Shown here: positions 40,539-48,664 of the stretch, piece by piece
Numbering within the stretch: the stretch's first letter is position 1
How the letters are laid out: each line of letters begins with the position of its first letter
From: Bacteroidales bacterium UBA4293
Lineage (GTDB): Bacteria > Bacteroidota > Bacteroidia > Bacteroidales > Bacteroidaceae
Length of the DNA: 64,000 bases
Direction: 5' to 3'
NCBI GenBank assembly: GCA_002395835.1
Contig: DGVD01000004.1
Location: forward strand, 96,627-160,626
Made by a program: the position numbers and the translations under genes
The notes under the pieces: generated by a model
The model's input: only the letters and a program-made list of their open reading frames with translations
Told to the model about the DNA's origin: nothing
The model's database searches: none

Positions 40539-41740
40539 CTTTCTTCGTTTGGGTGAGCCAAATAGTATGCACGTAGTGGGGTAGCAGTGACCTTAATGAA
40601 GCCTTTGGCATCTTCAGATGTCCAGGCCTTGGCAGTCTCACCATATTCACCAAGTTTGTTTTTTACTAAGTCGTTAGGTGAGTCTACACCTACAGTTTGA
40701 AAGCTGTATGGACGTAATTCAAGCGTAACGACACCTGTTACGTTACGCTGTGATGAAGTCAACATGGCTTCAATGTCTGGCATGACAGGTTCTAGGTACT
40801 GACTTTCGTGTAGGAACATGCCGTACCAGTTTGAAACTTGGTCCTTCCAGTATTGTTGCCATTTTGATAAAGTGTATTTTTCCAAGAAACGGTGTGCACC
40901 GATAATCAACATAGGTGCTGCAGCTTCAAACCCAACACGCCCCTTGATACCGATGATGGTATCGCCTACATGGCAGTCACGTCCAATGGCATAGGCCTGT
41001 CCTATCTTTTCAATCTCTTGAATAGCTTGGATTTTGTCATCATAATGTACGCCGTTGACACTGCTTAGCTCGCCCTTTTCGAATCCTAGTGAGAGAATCT
41101 CAGTTCCTTCTTTGGTAGGATGTTTCAAGTATGCACTTTCAGGTAGGCCTTGTTTACTATCTAGAATCTCACCACCACAAATAGAAGTGCCCCAGATACC
41201 CACATTATAACTGTATTTTAGTTTGGTAAAGTCGGCAAAGTATCCGTTCTTATTTAGGTAGTCAACTTCTTCCTGACGGCTCAGGTTAGAGTCTCGTGTC
41301 AAAGTAATGATTTCCACACCAGGACACATTACCAGAAAGGTCATATCGAACCGAATCTGGTCATTTCCAGCTCCTGTTGATCCATGTGCAATGGCATTTG
41401 CTCCAATTTCCTTTGCATAGCGTGCAATAGCTAATGCCTGGAATATACGTTCTGAACTGACAGAGATAGGGTAGCAGTTGTTTCGAAGCACATTACCGAA
41501 AATCATATACTTCAGACTCTTTGCATAATATTCCTGGGTTACGTCTAATGTAACATATTTGGTTGCTCCTAATTTATAAGCATTTTCCTCGTTTGTCTTC
41601 AGTTGTTCTGCACTAAAACCACCAGTATTGGCACATGCAGCATAAACTTCATATCCTTTTTCTTTAGCCAGATACATTACGGTGTAGCTGGTATCGAGAC
41701 CTCCACTGAAGGCAACGACTACTTTCTTCTTTTCTGCCAT
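40535..41740 (-). CDS. argG: Argininosuccinate synthase
   Basis: A 401-residue ligase joining citrulline and aspartate with ATP. The ATP-binding loop is VVVAFSGGLDTSYTVMYLA (about 6-24); AHGSTGAGNDQIRFD (near 120) binds citrulline and aspartate; ATSSQRN-type C-terminal segment and SQYLEPVMPDIEAML are present. Full length. Gaps: 31 nt to the upstream GNAT gene and a 4-nt overlap with argC. argH, the next step, is not in the window. Confidence 0.93.
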   Translation of the reverse strand: MAEKKKVVVAFSGGLDTSYTVMYLAKEKGYEVYAACANTGGFSAEQLKTNEENAYKLGATKYVTLDVTQEYYAKSLKYMIFGNVLRNNCYPISVSSERIFQALAIARYAKEIGANAIAHGSTGAGNDQIRFDMTFLVMCPGVEIITLTRDSNLSRQEEVDYLNKNGYFADFTKLKYSYNVGIWGTSICGGEILDSKQGLPESAYLKHPTKEGTEILSLGFEKGELSSVNGVHYDDKIQAIQEIEKIGQAYAIGRDCHVGDTIIGIKGRVGFEAAAPMLIIGAHRFLEKYTLSKWQQYWKDQVSNWYGMFLHESQYLEPVMPDIEAMLTSSQRNVTGVVTLELRPYSFQTVGVDSPNDLVKNKLGEYGETAKAWTSEDAKGFIKVTATPLRAYYLAHPNEER

Positions 41741-41771
41741 ATTTTTCTTTGTTTTTTCTTTTTTTACTAAA

Positions 41772-42389
41772 TTAGATTAGTCCTCTAGACACAACGGTCT
41801 TCATAATTTTCTGGAATACGTCCAGTGGTGTCGGTTCTCCCTTGTGCTGTTCTGGGTCATAGAGCATGCCAGTGCATATACAATATTTGCGTCCAGTGCG
41901 CTCAAGCACATCATGGTTTACGCAGCCCTCGCATCCTCTCCAGAAGGATTCATCGTCAGTAAGGTCTGCAAAGGTTACTGGTACATATCCTAGTGCCGTG
42001 TTCATTTTCATGACTGCAGCTCCACTTGTTAGGGAGAAAATCTTGGCTTCTGGCCATCGGACACGTGCCAAAGTGAAAGTGTGGTCTTTAATTTGCTTAG
42101 CAATACCTTGACCCTGATAGTCAGGATGCACAATCAAACCAGATGTGGTTACATATGATTTGTTTCCCCAAGTCTCAATATAGGAGAAACCTGCGAATTT
42201 GTTGCCGTCAAGGGCTATGATAGCCTTGCCTTCCTTCATTTTGGTGGCAAGGTAAGCATGTGTTCGCTTTGCTATACCCGTACCTCTTTTCTTGGCTGCC
42301 TCACTGATGGTATCCAAAATCTGATCTACGTATACCTCATGTGATGCCTCGGCAACGAGTATATCGATTTTTGGAGTTTCTTTATTCAT
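41772..42389 (-). CDS. GNAT acetyltransferase in the arg operon, possible N-acylglutamate synthase
   Basis: A 205-residue GNAT protein. The acyl-CoA-binding motif is HPDYQGQGIAKQIKDHTF (Q/RxxGxG/A type, near 109-126); strand 4 is YVTTSGLIVHP. The C-terminal part has clustered cysteines, WRGCEGCVNHD and KYCICTGML, that could bind a metal. Lying between argR and argG in an arginine operon, it is the natural candidate for the first enzyme, adding the acetyl or succinyl group to glutamate; no classical argA or argJ is seen. This role is inferred from position. An unrelated acetyltransferase is the alternative. Confidence 0.72.
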   Translation of the reverse strand: MNKETPKIDILVAEASHEVYVDQILDTISEAAKKRGTGIAKRTHAYLATKMKEGKAIIALDGNKFAGFSYIETWGNKSYVTTSGLIVHPDYQGQGIAKQIKDHTFTLARVRWPEAKIFSLTSGAAVMKMNTALGYVPVTFADLTDDESFWRGCEGCVNHDVLERTGRKYCICTGMLYDPEQHKGEPTPLDVFQKIMKTVVSRGLI

Positions 42390-42411
42390 TTCTGATATTC
42401 CTGTCTATAAC

Positions 42412-42891
42412 TTAATAGTGTATGTCTGGGATGATGATCTTCAAGGCATGGATAAGTTCCACTCGGCTGGCCTGTTCCTGGATTACCACGAATATAGTAT
42501 CGTCACCTGCGATAGTTCCGCAAATCTGAGAAGGGTTAAGGTTGTCAATGTCATAAGCTAGACGGCTGGCATAGCCAGGCTTGGTCTTGATTACGGCAAT
42601 GTTGGCAGAGAATGTTATGGATAAAAAGCCTGAATCCACCATCATCTCACTCAGTTTGGCTGTATCGGTATTACGCATATACATCGTGTTATTGGGTAAT
42701 ACATATACGTATTTCCCATATAAAGAGGATGCTTTGGCCACCTTCAGTTGTTTTAGATCACGGGACAACGTGGCTTGGGTCAAGTTAAATCCTTCTCTTG
42801 TAAGTTCCTGCAGAAGCTCGTCTTGATTTCCTATTTCTTTGCAGGAAATGATTGCCTTGATGGCCTCTAATCTTCGATTCTTATCTTTCAT
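42412..42891 (-). CDS. argR: Arginine repressor ArgR
   Basis: A 159-residue transcription regulator. The N-terminal winged helix-turn-helix (about 1-75) includes NQDELLQELTREGFNLTQAT and LSRDLKQLKVAK; the C-terminal hexamerisation and arginine-binding domain (about 85-159) contains GYASRLAYDIDNL and CGTIAGDDTIFVV, with the GTIAGDDT arginine-binding loop. It heads the arg operon and is likely to repress it when arginine is plentiful. A candidate operator overlaps its promoter. Confidence 0.93.
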   Translation of the reverse strand: MKDKNRRLEAIKAIISCKEIGNQDELLQELTREGFNLTQATLSRDLKQLKVAKASSLYGKYVYVLPNNTMYMRNTDTAKLSEMMVDSGFLSITFSANIAVIKTKPGYASRLAYDIDNLNPSQICGTIAGDDTIFVVIQEQASRVELIHALKIIIPDIHY

Positions 42892-42922
42892 TTGTTTTAT
42901 TTATTATTTTGAAAGGTGGGTG

Positions 42923-42930
42923 CAAAAATA
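42923..42930 (-). promoter_or_regulatory. -7 element of the argR operon
   Basis: TATTTTTG on the minus strand (42930-42923), exact to TAnnTTTG, 31 nt before the argR ATG. Confidence 0.6.
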
Positions 42931-42945
42931 GTCATAATTTTGGGA

Positions 42946-42965
42946 TTATGCATATTTTTGCATAA
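42946..42965. promoter_or_regulatory. Candidate ArgR operator
   Basis: TTATGCA, 6 nt (TATTTT), TGCATAA: a perfect 7+7 inverted repeat. It lies about 15-35 nt upstream of the argR -7 element, over the expected -33 position, where a bound repressor would block RNA polymerase. Spacing and AT-rich centre resemble ARG boxes of other bacteria (an 18-20 bp imperfect palindrome). Assignment to ArgR is inferred. Confidence 0.55.
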
Positions 42966-43221
42966 GAAAATTGTAATATTTCGTTTAAAATGCTCCTTTT
43001 TTCACATATATTTCTCGAAAATCGGTATATTTATTCTATTTTTCATACACTAAGGGGCGTCCTTTTATGTTTTTTAGACTTTTAGGGGCTGTGTGCCAGC
43101 ACAAATTGAAATTTAAAATATGAAAACGCACACAAATATTTAAATTGACAAATCGGAATTAAATAAATCATTTTTTAATAAAATATAATCTAAAAGATTA
43201 GGATTTTAGTTTGTTCTTTAC

Positions 43222-43229
43222 TATATTTG
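43222..43229 (+). promoter_or_regulatory. -7 element of a short RNA or leader
   Basis: TATATTTG, exact to TAnnTTTG. The nearest TTTG is too close for a -33 element. Transcription would begin near 43235. Confidence 0.5.
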
Positions 43230-43234
43230 CATGA

Positions 43235-43331
43235 CAAATAGTTAGAACTCTCTTATACTATATCATAAAATTAAGAATAAAACGCTACAATGTAGGTGCC
43301 CGTTGTTGTGAAACAATGGGCATCTTTTTTC
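43235..43331 (+). ncRNA. Candidate short RNA or attenuator upstream of proB
   Basis: A promoter element at 43222-43229 is followed about 65 nt later by a strong hairpin: GGTGCCCGTTGTT (43295-43307) pairs with AACAATGGGCATC (two G-U pairs) around GTGA, and then T6. The unit of about 97 nt has no useful open reading frame. A second -7 element (43375-43382) lies beyond it for proB. It may be an independent small RNA, or an attenuator for proB-proA-argF'. Confidence 0.45.
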
Positions 43332-43374
43332 TTATATTATTTGTTAAAAATACAGTTCCCAAAGGAAAAATATT

Positions 43375-43382
43375 TATTTTTG
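43375..43382 (+). promoter_or_regulatory. -7 element of proB
   Basis: TATTTTTG, exact to TAnnTTTG, 33 nt before ATG 43416 and downstream of the hairpin at 43295-43325. Confidence 0.6.
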
Positions 43383-43415
43383 CACTTTAAATCAAGGAAT
43401 GACTGGAAATAAGTA

Positions 43416-44486
43416 ATGAAAAGAGTTGCAATTAAAATAGGTAGTAACGTATTGACTCGGGCCGATGGCACTTTGGATGTCACTAGAATGTCTGCTTTAG
43501 TGGATCAAGTGGCAGAATTGTACAAAAGCGGTATACAACTGGTTCTTATTTCTTCTGGTGCCGTAGCTAGTGGACGTAGTGAATTGGGGATTCGTAGAAA
43601 GATGGATTCTGTGGATCAACGGCAGTTGTTTTCTGCTGTAGGTCAAGCCAAGTTGATCAACCGTTATTTTGACCTATTTCGTGAACATCACATTGCAGTA
43701 GGGCAGGTACTTACTATGAAGGAGAGTTTTGGGACACGTAGACATTACCTAAACCAACGTAATTGCATTGAAATAATGCTGGATAACAAGGTCATACCTA
43801 TCGTCAATGAAAATGATGCAGTATCCCTTACGGAACTAATGTTTACTGATAATGATGAACTTAGTGGACTCATTGCCAGCATGATTGATGCTGATACTCT
43901 TATTATTTTGAGTAATGTAGATGGTATTTATGATGGTTCACCTAAGAACCCCAATAGTAAGATTGTTCGGTATGTTGAGGCTGAACAAGACTTGTCCACA
44001 TATATCCAGGCAGAGAAGTCGGGCTTCGGGAGAGGTGGAATGATAACTAAGTGCAATATTGCTCGTAAAGTTTCTCAGGAAGGTATTCGTGTTTTCATTG
44101 CCAATGGTAAAAGGGAAAATATACTTCTTTCTTTGTTGTACGACCCTGAAAATACCTTATTCACGTGTTTTGAACCAGCTGTAGATCAGGTTTCCAGTGT
44201 GAAGAAATGGATAGCGCATAGCGATGGATTTGCAAAAGGTTCCATCCAGCTGAATAATCAGGCAGTCAAGACTATACGGGGTAAAAAGGCTGTAAGTATA
44301 TTACCTGTTGGTGTTATAGGTATAGATGGAGAATTTGAAAAGGATGATATTGTCAGCATCCAGGATGAACAAGAGCACAAGATTGGAGTTGGTAAAGTAA
44401 GCTATTCCTCTGAGGAGGCTGCCCAGGTCCTTGGTAAAAGAGACCAACGTCCTATAGTACATTATGATTATTTGTTCTTGGAATAA
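43416..44486 (+). CDS. proB: Glutamate 5-kinase
   Basis: A 356-residue enzyme for the first step of proline synthesis, phosphorylating glutamate. The amino-acid kinase domain (about 1-245) begins VAIKIGSNVLTRADG, has LVLISSGAVASGRSELG and FTDNDELSGLIASMIDAD, and AEKSGFGRGGMITK for the phosphate transfer. A C-terminal PUA domain (about 265-350, KGSIQLNNQAVKTIRGKKAV) is present, as in the E. coli type that is feedback-inhibited by proline. proA follows 10 nt later. Confidence 0.94.
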   Translation: MKRVAIKIGSNVLTRADGTLDVTRMSALVDQVAELYKSGIQLVLISSGAVASGRSELGIRRKMDSVDQRQLFSAVGQAKLINRYFDLFREHHIAVGQVLTMKESFGTRRHYLNQRNCIEIMLDNKVIPIVNENDAVSLTELMFTDNDELSGLIASMIDADTLIILSNVDGIYDGSPKNPNSKIVRYVEAEQDLSTYIQAEKSGFGRGGMITKCNIARKVSQEGIRVFIANGKRENILLSLLYDPENTLFTCFEPAVDQVSSVKKWIAHSDGFAKGSIQLNNQAVKTIRGKKAVSILPVGVIGIDGEFEKDDIVSIQDEQEHKIGVGKVSYSSEEAAQVLGKRDQRPIVHYDYLFLE

Positions 44487-44496
44487 ACAGGTAAAG

Positions 44497-45747
44497 ATGG
44501 AGTTTGAATATATATTTAATAAGGTAAAGGCTGCAAGTCGGGAACTGGCTGTTCTGAAGGAAGAAAAGGTAAATGCTATTTTGCGGGATCTTTCTGATGA
44601 AATAGTGAAATGTCAGGATTCAATTTTAGCTGCCAACAAGGAGGATTTGTCCCAGATGGATCCTTCTAATCCTATGTATGATCGTTTAAAGTTGACCTCT
44701 GAACGTATAGAGGGAATTGCATCCGACAATAGGAAAGTGGCTACATTACCTTCCCCCTTGGGAAGGGTACTGAAGCACAGTGTTTTACCCAATGGGTTAG
44801 GCTTGACCCGTATTAGTGTGCCTTTTGGGGTTATCGGAATCATTTATGAGGCTCGTCCCAATGTAACTGTCGATGTAGCCTCCCTTTGCTTAAAAAGTGG
44901 AAATGCTTGTGTGTTAAAGGGAGGAAAGGATGCAGATAATTCTAATCGTGCTATTGTAGAAGTGATTCATGAGGTATTAGAACGTCATGGTGTAAATCCA
45001 GATGCTGTGACTTTACTGCCTGCCACTCATGAGGCTACAAAAGAAATGTTGCATGCTGTGGGTTACATTGATGTGGTTATTCCTCGAGGAAGCAGTCGTT
45101 TAATCAAGTTTGTCAGGGAAAATGCGGTGGTTCCTGTAATAGAGACTGGTGCGGGTATCTGCCACTGTTATTTTGATGAATATGGTGATTTGGAGAAGGG
45201 AACTCGAATTATCAATAATGCTAAGACACGAAGGGTAAGTGTATGTAATGCTTTGGATTGTCTAATTCTCCATGCTTCTCGTTTAGATGATTTGGCAACT
45301 TTATGTGCACCTCTTGCAGAGAGTAAGGTTATTATATATGCTGATGAACGTGCTTTCATGGCTTTAGAAGGCAAGTATCCAGTGGAATTGTTGGAGCATG
45401 CCACCATTGAAAGTTTCGGAACGGAATTTCAGTCTTATAAAATGGCTGTCAAGGTTGTGGACTCTTTTGCAGAAGCCTTGGAATATATTGCCAATAATAG
45501 CTCCAAACATAGTGAGAGTATAGTTACAGAGAACAAAGAACTCGCTGATACTTTCCTTATGGCTGTAGATGCTGCATGTGTATATGCAAATGCACCTACC
45601 TCCTTTACTGATGGAGCCCAGTTTGGCCTAGGTGCGGAAATCGGTATCAGTACACAAAAATTGCATGCCCGTGGTCCAATGGCCTTAGAGGAAATGACAA
45701 CTTACAAATGGATAATCCGTGGAAACGGACAGATTCGTCCTAAATAA
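44497..45747 (+). CDS. proA: Gamma-glutamyl phosphate reductase
   Basis: The start is MEFEYIFNKVKAASRELA at 44497; a longer frame would overlap proB. The 416-residue enzyme reduces glutamyl-5-phosphate to the semialdehyde with NADPH. VIGIIYEARPNVTVDVASL and LKGGKDADNSNRAIVE form the cofactor region; the catalytic Cys is in ETGAGICHCYFDE (near 222-234). Length matches the family. It lies between proB and argF' with gaps of 10 and 19 nt. Confidence 0.94.
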   Translation: MEFEYIFNKVKAASRELAVLKEEKVNAILRDLSDEIVKCQDSILAANKEDLSQMDPSNPMYDRLKLTSERIEGIASDNRKVATLPSPLGRVLKHSVLPNGLGLTRISVPFGVIGIIYEARPNVTVDVASLCLKSGNACVLKGGKDADNSNRAIVEVIHEVLERHGVNPDAVTLLPATHEATKEMLHAVGYIDVVIPRGSSRLIKFVRENAVVPVIETGAGICHCYFDEYGDLEKGTRIINNAKTRRVSVCNALDCLILHASRLDDLATLCAPLAESKVIIYADERAFMALEGKYPVELLEHATIESFGTEFQSYKMAVKVVDSFAEALEYIANNSSKHSESIVTENKELADTFLMAVDAACVYANAPTSFTDGAQFGLGAEIGISTQKLHARGPMALEEMTTYKWIIRGNGQIRPK

Positions 45748-45766
45748 AAAATAAAATAAAAATGAT

Positions 45767-46729
45767 ATGAGAACATTTACAAACGTAAAAGATATTGGTG
45801 ACTTAAAGGTTGCCTTGGCTGAGGCTCAGGAAATTAAGCAAAATCGTTATAAGTACGAAACGCTTGGACATCACAAGACCTGTCTTTTGATATTTTTCAA
45901 CAACAGTCTCCGTACTCGTCTTAGCACTCAGAAAGCGGCTCGTAATCTGGGTATGGATGTGATTGTACTGGACATCAATCAAGGAGCTTGGAAACTAGAA
46001 ACAGAACGAGGTGTGGTTATGGACGGTGACAAGAGTGAGCATCTTTTGGAGGCAATTCCTGTTATGGCTAATTACTGTGATGTGATTGGTGTGCGTTCTT
46101 TTGCCCGTTTTGAAAGCAGAGAGGATGATTATACAGAGAAAATCTTGAATCAGTTCATAAAATATAGTGGTAAACCTGTATTTTCTATGGAAGCAGCAAC
46201 TGGTCATCCACTTCAGGCATTTGCCGACTTGATTACAATAGAGGAATATAAGCGTAAAGATAGACCAAAAGTGGTTTTGACATGGGCTCCTCATCCAAAG
46301 GCATTGCCTCAGGCTGTTCCTAATTCATTTGCAGATTGGATGAATGAGGCTGATGTGGATTTTGTCATTACTCATCCTCATGGATATGAATTGGATCCTA
46401 AGTTTGTCCGTGGAGCCAAGGTGGAGTATGATCAGAAAAAAGCATTTGAAGGTGCCGATTTTATCTACGCTAAAAACTGGGCTTGTCCTGGTGTAACGAC
46501 CCCTGAGGACTATGGTAAGGTTTTATGTAAGGATATGAGTTGGACGGTGGATACTGAGCATATGTCCTGGACCAATAATGCATATTTCCTACATTGTTTA
46601 CCTGTGCGTCGTAACATGATTGTTACGGACGATGTGATAGAGGCTCCTACTTCATTGGTGATACCTGAAGCTGCCAACAGGGAGATCTCTGCTACTGTAG
46701 TTTTGAGGAGACTTTTGGAGTCACTTTAA
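45767..46729 (+). CDS. argF': N-succinyl/N-acetylornithine carbamoyltransferase (Bacteroides type)
   Basis: A 320-residue transcarbamylase. FFNNSLRTRLSTQKAARNLG (43-62) is the carbamoyl-phosphate site, HCLPVRRNMIVTDDV the late active-site loop. It clearly belongs to the group that uses N-acylated ornithine, described from Bacteroides fragilis (succinyl) and Xanthomonas (acetyl): the segment GAWKLETERGVVMDGDK is present. At position 90, which is Pro in the B. fragilis enzyme and Glu (92) in Xanthomonas by my recollection, this protein has Ser (GDKSEHLLEAIPV). The preferred acyl group is therefore open. It acts with argC, argD and the ArgE-like deacylase. It ends the proB-proA operon. Confidence 0.9.
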   Translation: MRTFTNVKDIGDLKVALAEAQEIKQNRYKYETLGHHKTCLLIFFNNSLRTRLSTQKAARNLGMDVIVLDINQGAWKLETERGVVMDGDKSEHLLEAIPVMANYCDVIGVRSFARFESREDDYTEKILNQFIKYSGKPVFSMEAATGHPLQAFADLITIEEYKRKDRPKVVLTWAPHPKALPQAVPNSFADWMNEADVDFVITHPHGYELDPKFVRGAKVEYDQKKAFEGADFIYAKNWACPGVTTPEDYGKVLCKDMSWTVDTEHMSWTNNAYFLHCLPVRRNMIVTDDVIEAPTSLVIPEAANREISATVVLRRLLESL

Positions 46730-46753
46730 CCATCGGATTTCATAGTGATTATT

Positions 46754-46795
46754 TATTCCCTAACTGGAGAAATATTTTTCCCCAGTTAGGGAATA
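46754..46795. repeat. 14-bp inverted repeat after argF'
   Basis: TATTCCCTAACTGG pairs perfectly with CCAGTTAGGGAATA around a 14-nt loop. No T run follows, so on its own it is not a classical terminator; it may stabilise the mRNA 3' end. Confidence 0.65.
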
Positions 46796-46801
46796 GAAAA
46801 T

Positions 46802-46838
46802 AGGGTGTGGAAGGGTCAAAATCCACACCCTGCTTTTT
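46802..46838 (+). terminator. Terminator after argF'
   Basis: AGGGTGTGG pairs with CCACACCCT around AAGGGTCAAAAT, followed by TGCTTTTTT. The second of two hairpins in tandem, before a convergent gene. Confidence 0.7.
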
Positions 46839-46844
46839 TATGAT

Positions 46845-47495
46845 TTAAAGTGCTTCTTGGTGCAAGAATTTATACACCTTTACCCCCTCATAAGTATTGA
46901 TGGAAAAGATGATGCTGTCGCCCGAATGCAAGTCTAATTTGCGTAGTGGACAGGATAGGAAAATTTCTTGAGTATAGGCTTCAGGGTCTTTTTCCTGTGA
47001 ATGGAAGAGTTGAATGAGTTGTGTAGATTTCCCCATAGAGTTCCTGCTTTTACCTAGATTCAGAAAGTGGTATTTGTGTTTACCACCTTTGGTCATGACA
47101 CCTAAATGGAGATTGATATAGCCTCCACTATTCCAAATGCTGGTAATCTTCAAGGGGTCGGTTTTAATGCCATCCTTAAAGTAACTGGGATCTTTGGGGA
47201 AGGGAGACAAAACCCCTTTAACATTGTAAAGTGTGGCTTTTCCACCGCTTTCATCGAGGGGTTGATAGGTGCAGTTTACACGGTACAGGGAATCAGGTGT
47301 GGCATCCTTAAATGCTATAATTTTATCGGGGAAATATATAGCTCCGTCATCCGTCCGGATTAGATGGATATTACTGGAACCATCAGTTTCCAGCTCTACT
47401 AGATTGGTCACTACATCTGGGTAATGATAATCTTCTTCATTACAAGCTGTGAGTACCAGTAGAAAGATGGCTGCTATTTGACCCCAGTTCTTCAT
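46845..47495 (-). CDS. NigD-like lipoprotein
   Basis: A 216-residue lipoprotein with signal MKNWGQIAAIFLLVLTACNE (lipobox LTAC). The mature region DVVTNLVELETDGSSNIHLI and DDGAIYFPDK matches the OB-like N-terminal part of NigD proteins as I remember them, followed by a beta-sandwich (YRVNCTYQPLDE..., IWNSGGYINLHLGVMTK, HKYHFLNL). NigD-type genes are found in Bacteroides bacteriocin (nigrescin) loci and elsewhere; function unknown. It overlaps the acyltransferase gene upstream by 4 nt and is the last gene of the minus-strand envelope group. Confidence 0.68.
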   Translation of the reverse strand: MKNWGQIAAIFLLVLTACNEEDYHYPDVVTNLVELETDGSSNIHLIRTDDGAIYFPDKIIAFKDATPDSLYRVNCTYQPLDESGGKATLYNVKGVLSPFPKDPSYFKDGIKTDPLKITSIWNSGGYINLHLGVMTKGGKHKYHFLNLGKSRNSMGKSTQLIQLFHSQEKDPEAYTQEIFLSCPLRKLDLHSGDSIIFSINTYEGVKVYKFLHQEAL

Positions 47496-48652
47496 TTTAC
47501 ATTAGCCTCTTCTTGGTTGAAGACAGGATTTGCATACATTGTCAGGATTCGTTCTTTCAAGTATGCTTCATCTTTGTTCTCAATGTCTACTTTTTCCAGT
47601 CTACTCTGTAAATATCGCTCAAATTTTTCCTTGTCCTTTGCAGTAAACTTGTCTTCATAACCACCTCTTAGAGCATTGGCTGCCACATAGTTACCTGGAA
47701 AGAGTCGGTAGCCTTTATGTATTTCCTTGTCAATACGACGTGCCACTTCCCCAAAGAATTCGTTTCTTGGAAGGTCTTTCAGTTCATCCAACCATTCATT
47801 AATACAAGGTGCACATTCATAGTGGACTTGTCCCTTATAGCCTAAAATGCCAGTCTTCATATTGTCCAAGTCATCTTGTTTGCTCTTCTTGAAGGTGGAA
47901 TTGTCACGTTTTAACTGAAATTCCTGAGCTTTAAGAAAGTCGCAAGGATCATATTCATAGCTGATGGCCAGTGGTACTATGTTCAAGTGTTTGAGCTGTT
48001 CCACTGGAGTACCTTCATAGCCCATAGCCAGCATCTTCAATACTGCCTCCTGGGTGTGGTCACTAGAATCCTTGGCACGTCCTTCACGCTGAGCAATCCA
48101 GATGTTTTCTCTTTTTTCGTTGATAGTGAAATGGATGTACCTGCTCATAAGCAGGCTACTTTGCAGTAATTCCTTTCGTGAAAGTCCACGACGCACAGTA
48201 AATGCTTTGTTTAGACGGACCAGTTTTTTTATCCAAGGATAAATCAGAAGATTGTCTCCAATTCCAATTTCAACCGTATTGGGGTATCCGTTTTTATAAA
48301 GATTCACATCCAGTATGGCACTGTCTAGGACAATGTCTCTATGATTACTGATATAGGTAAATCTGTCTTCCTTATTTGGAAGTGGGTGTCCAGAGAATGT
48401 AAAATTTGTAGTTGTCTTCCAGAGTAAGAATCTCATGGCTGGATACATGAACCGGTGCTGGAAGTCTGAAGTCGTTTTAACACCTCTGCAGGCCAACTTT
48501 AAGAGCCAGTTTCTCATTTTTTTTGGCATCCAAGGAACAAAACCTTGAAGGACGTGAGAGAACTGACGGTCTTCAATCAGTTCATGCAATATTTGTGGCA
48601 CTTCTTCTGGCTCATAAGGACGGATTTCGTCAAATTCTGCAGGGATTTTCAT
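47492..48652 (-). CDS. Acyltransferase of the PlsC type
   Basis: A 386-residue protein. The acyltransferase box is TYISNHRDIVLDSAIL (NHx4D, near 99-114); a second conserved block is IWIAQREGRAKDSSD, where PlsC proteins have FPEGTRS. It likely transfers acyl chains to a lysophospholipid or a related lipid acceptor at the inner membrane. There is no clear transmembrane segment, so it is probably a peripheral protein. The gene lies 12 nt after ddl and overlaps the NigD-like gene. The acceptor is unknown. Confidence 0.82.
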   Translation of the reverse strand: MKIPAEFDEIRPYEPEEVPQILHELIEDRQFSHVLQGFVPWMPKKMRNWLLKLACRGVKTTSDFQHRFMYPAMRFLLWKTTTNFTFSGHPLPNKEDRFTYISNHRDIVLDSAILDVNLYKNGYPNTVEIGIGDNLLIYPWIKKLVRLNKAFTVRRGLSRKELLQSSLLMSRYIHFTINEKRENIWIAQREGRAKDSSDHTQEAVLKMLAMGYEGTPVEQLKHLNIVPLAISYEYDPCDFLKAQEFQLKRDNSTFKKSKQDDLDNMKTGILGYKGQVHYECAPCINEWLDELKDLPRNEFFGEVARRIDKEIHKGYRLFPGNYVAANALRGGYEDKFTAKDKEKFERYLQSRLEKVDIENKDEAYLKERILTMYANPVFNQEEANVK

Positions 48653-48664
48653 AAGCTTATCGGT

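Larger units (their letters stand above)
42892..43415. other. 524-bp control region between arg and pro operons
   Basis: Divergent promoters of argR (minus) and proB (plus) bound this gap. It also holds an inverted repeat over the argR promoter (42946-42965) and a promoter-plus-terminator unit at 43222-43331 that could make a short RNA. No protein gene is seen; the stretch 42966-43200 is very AT-rich. Confidence 0.6.
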
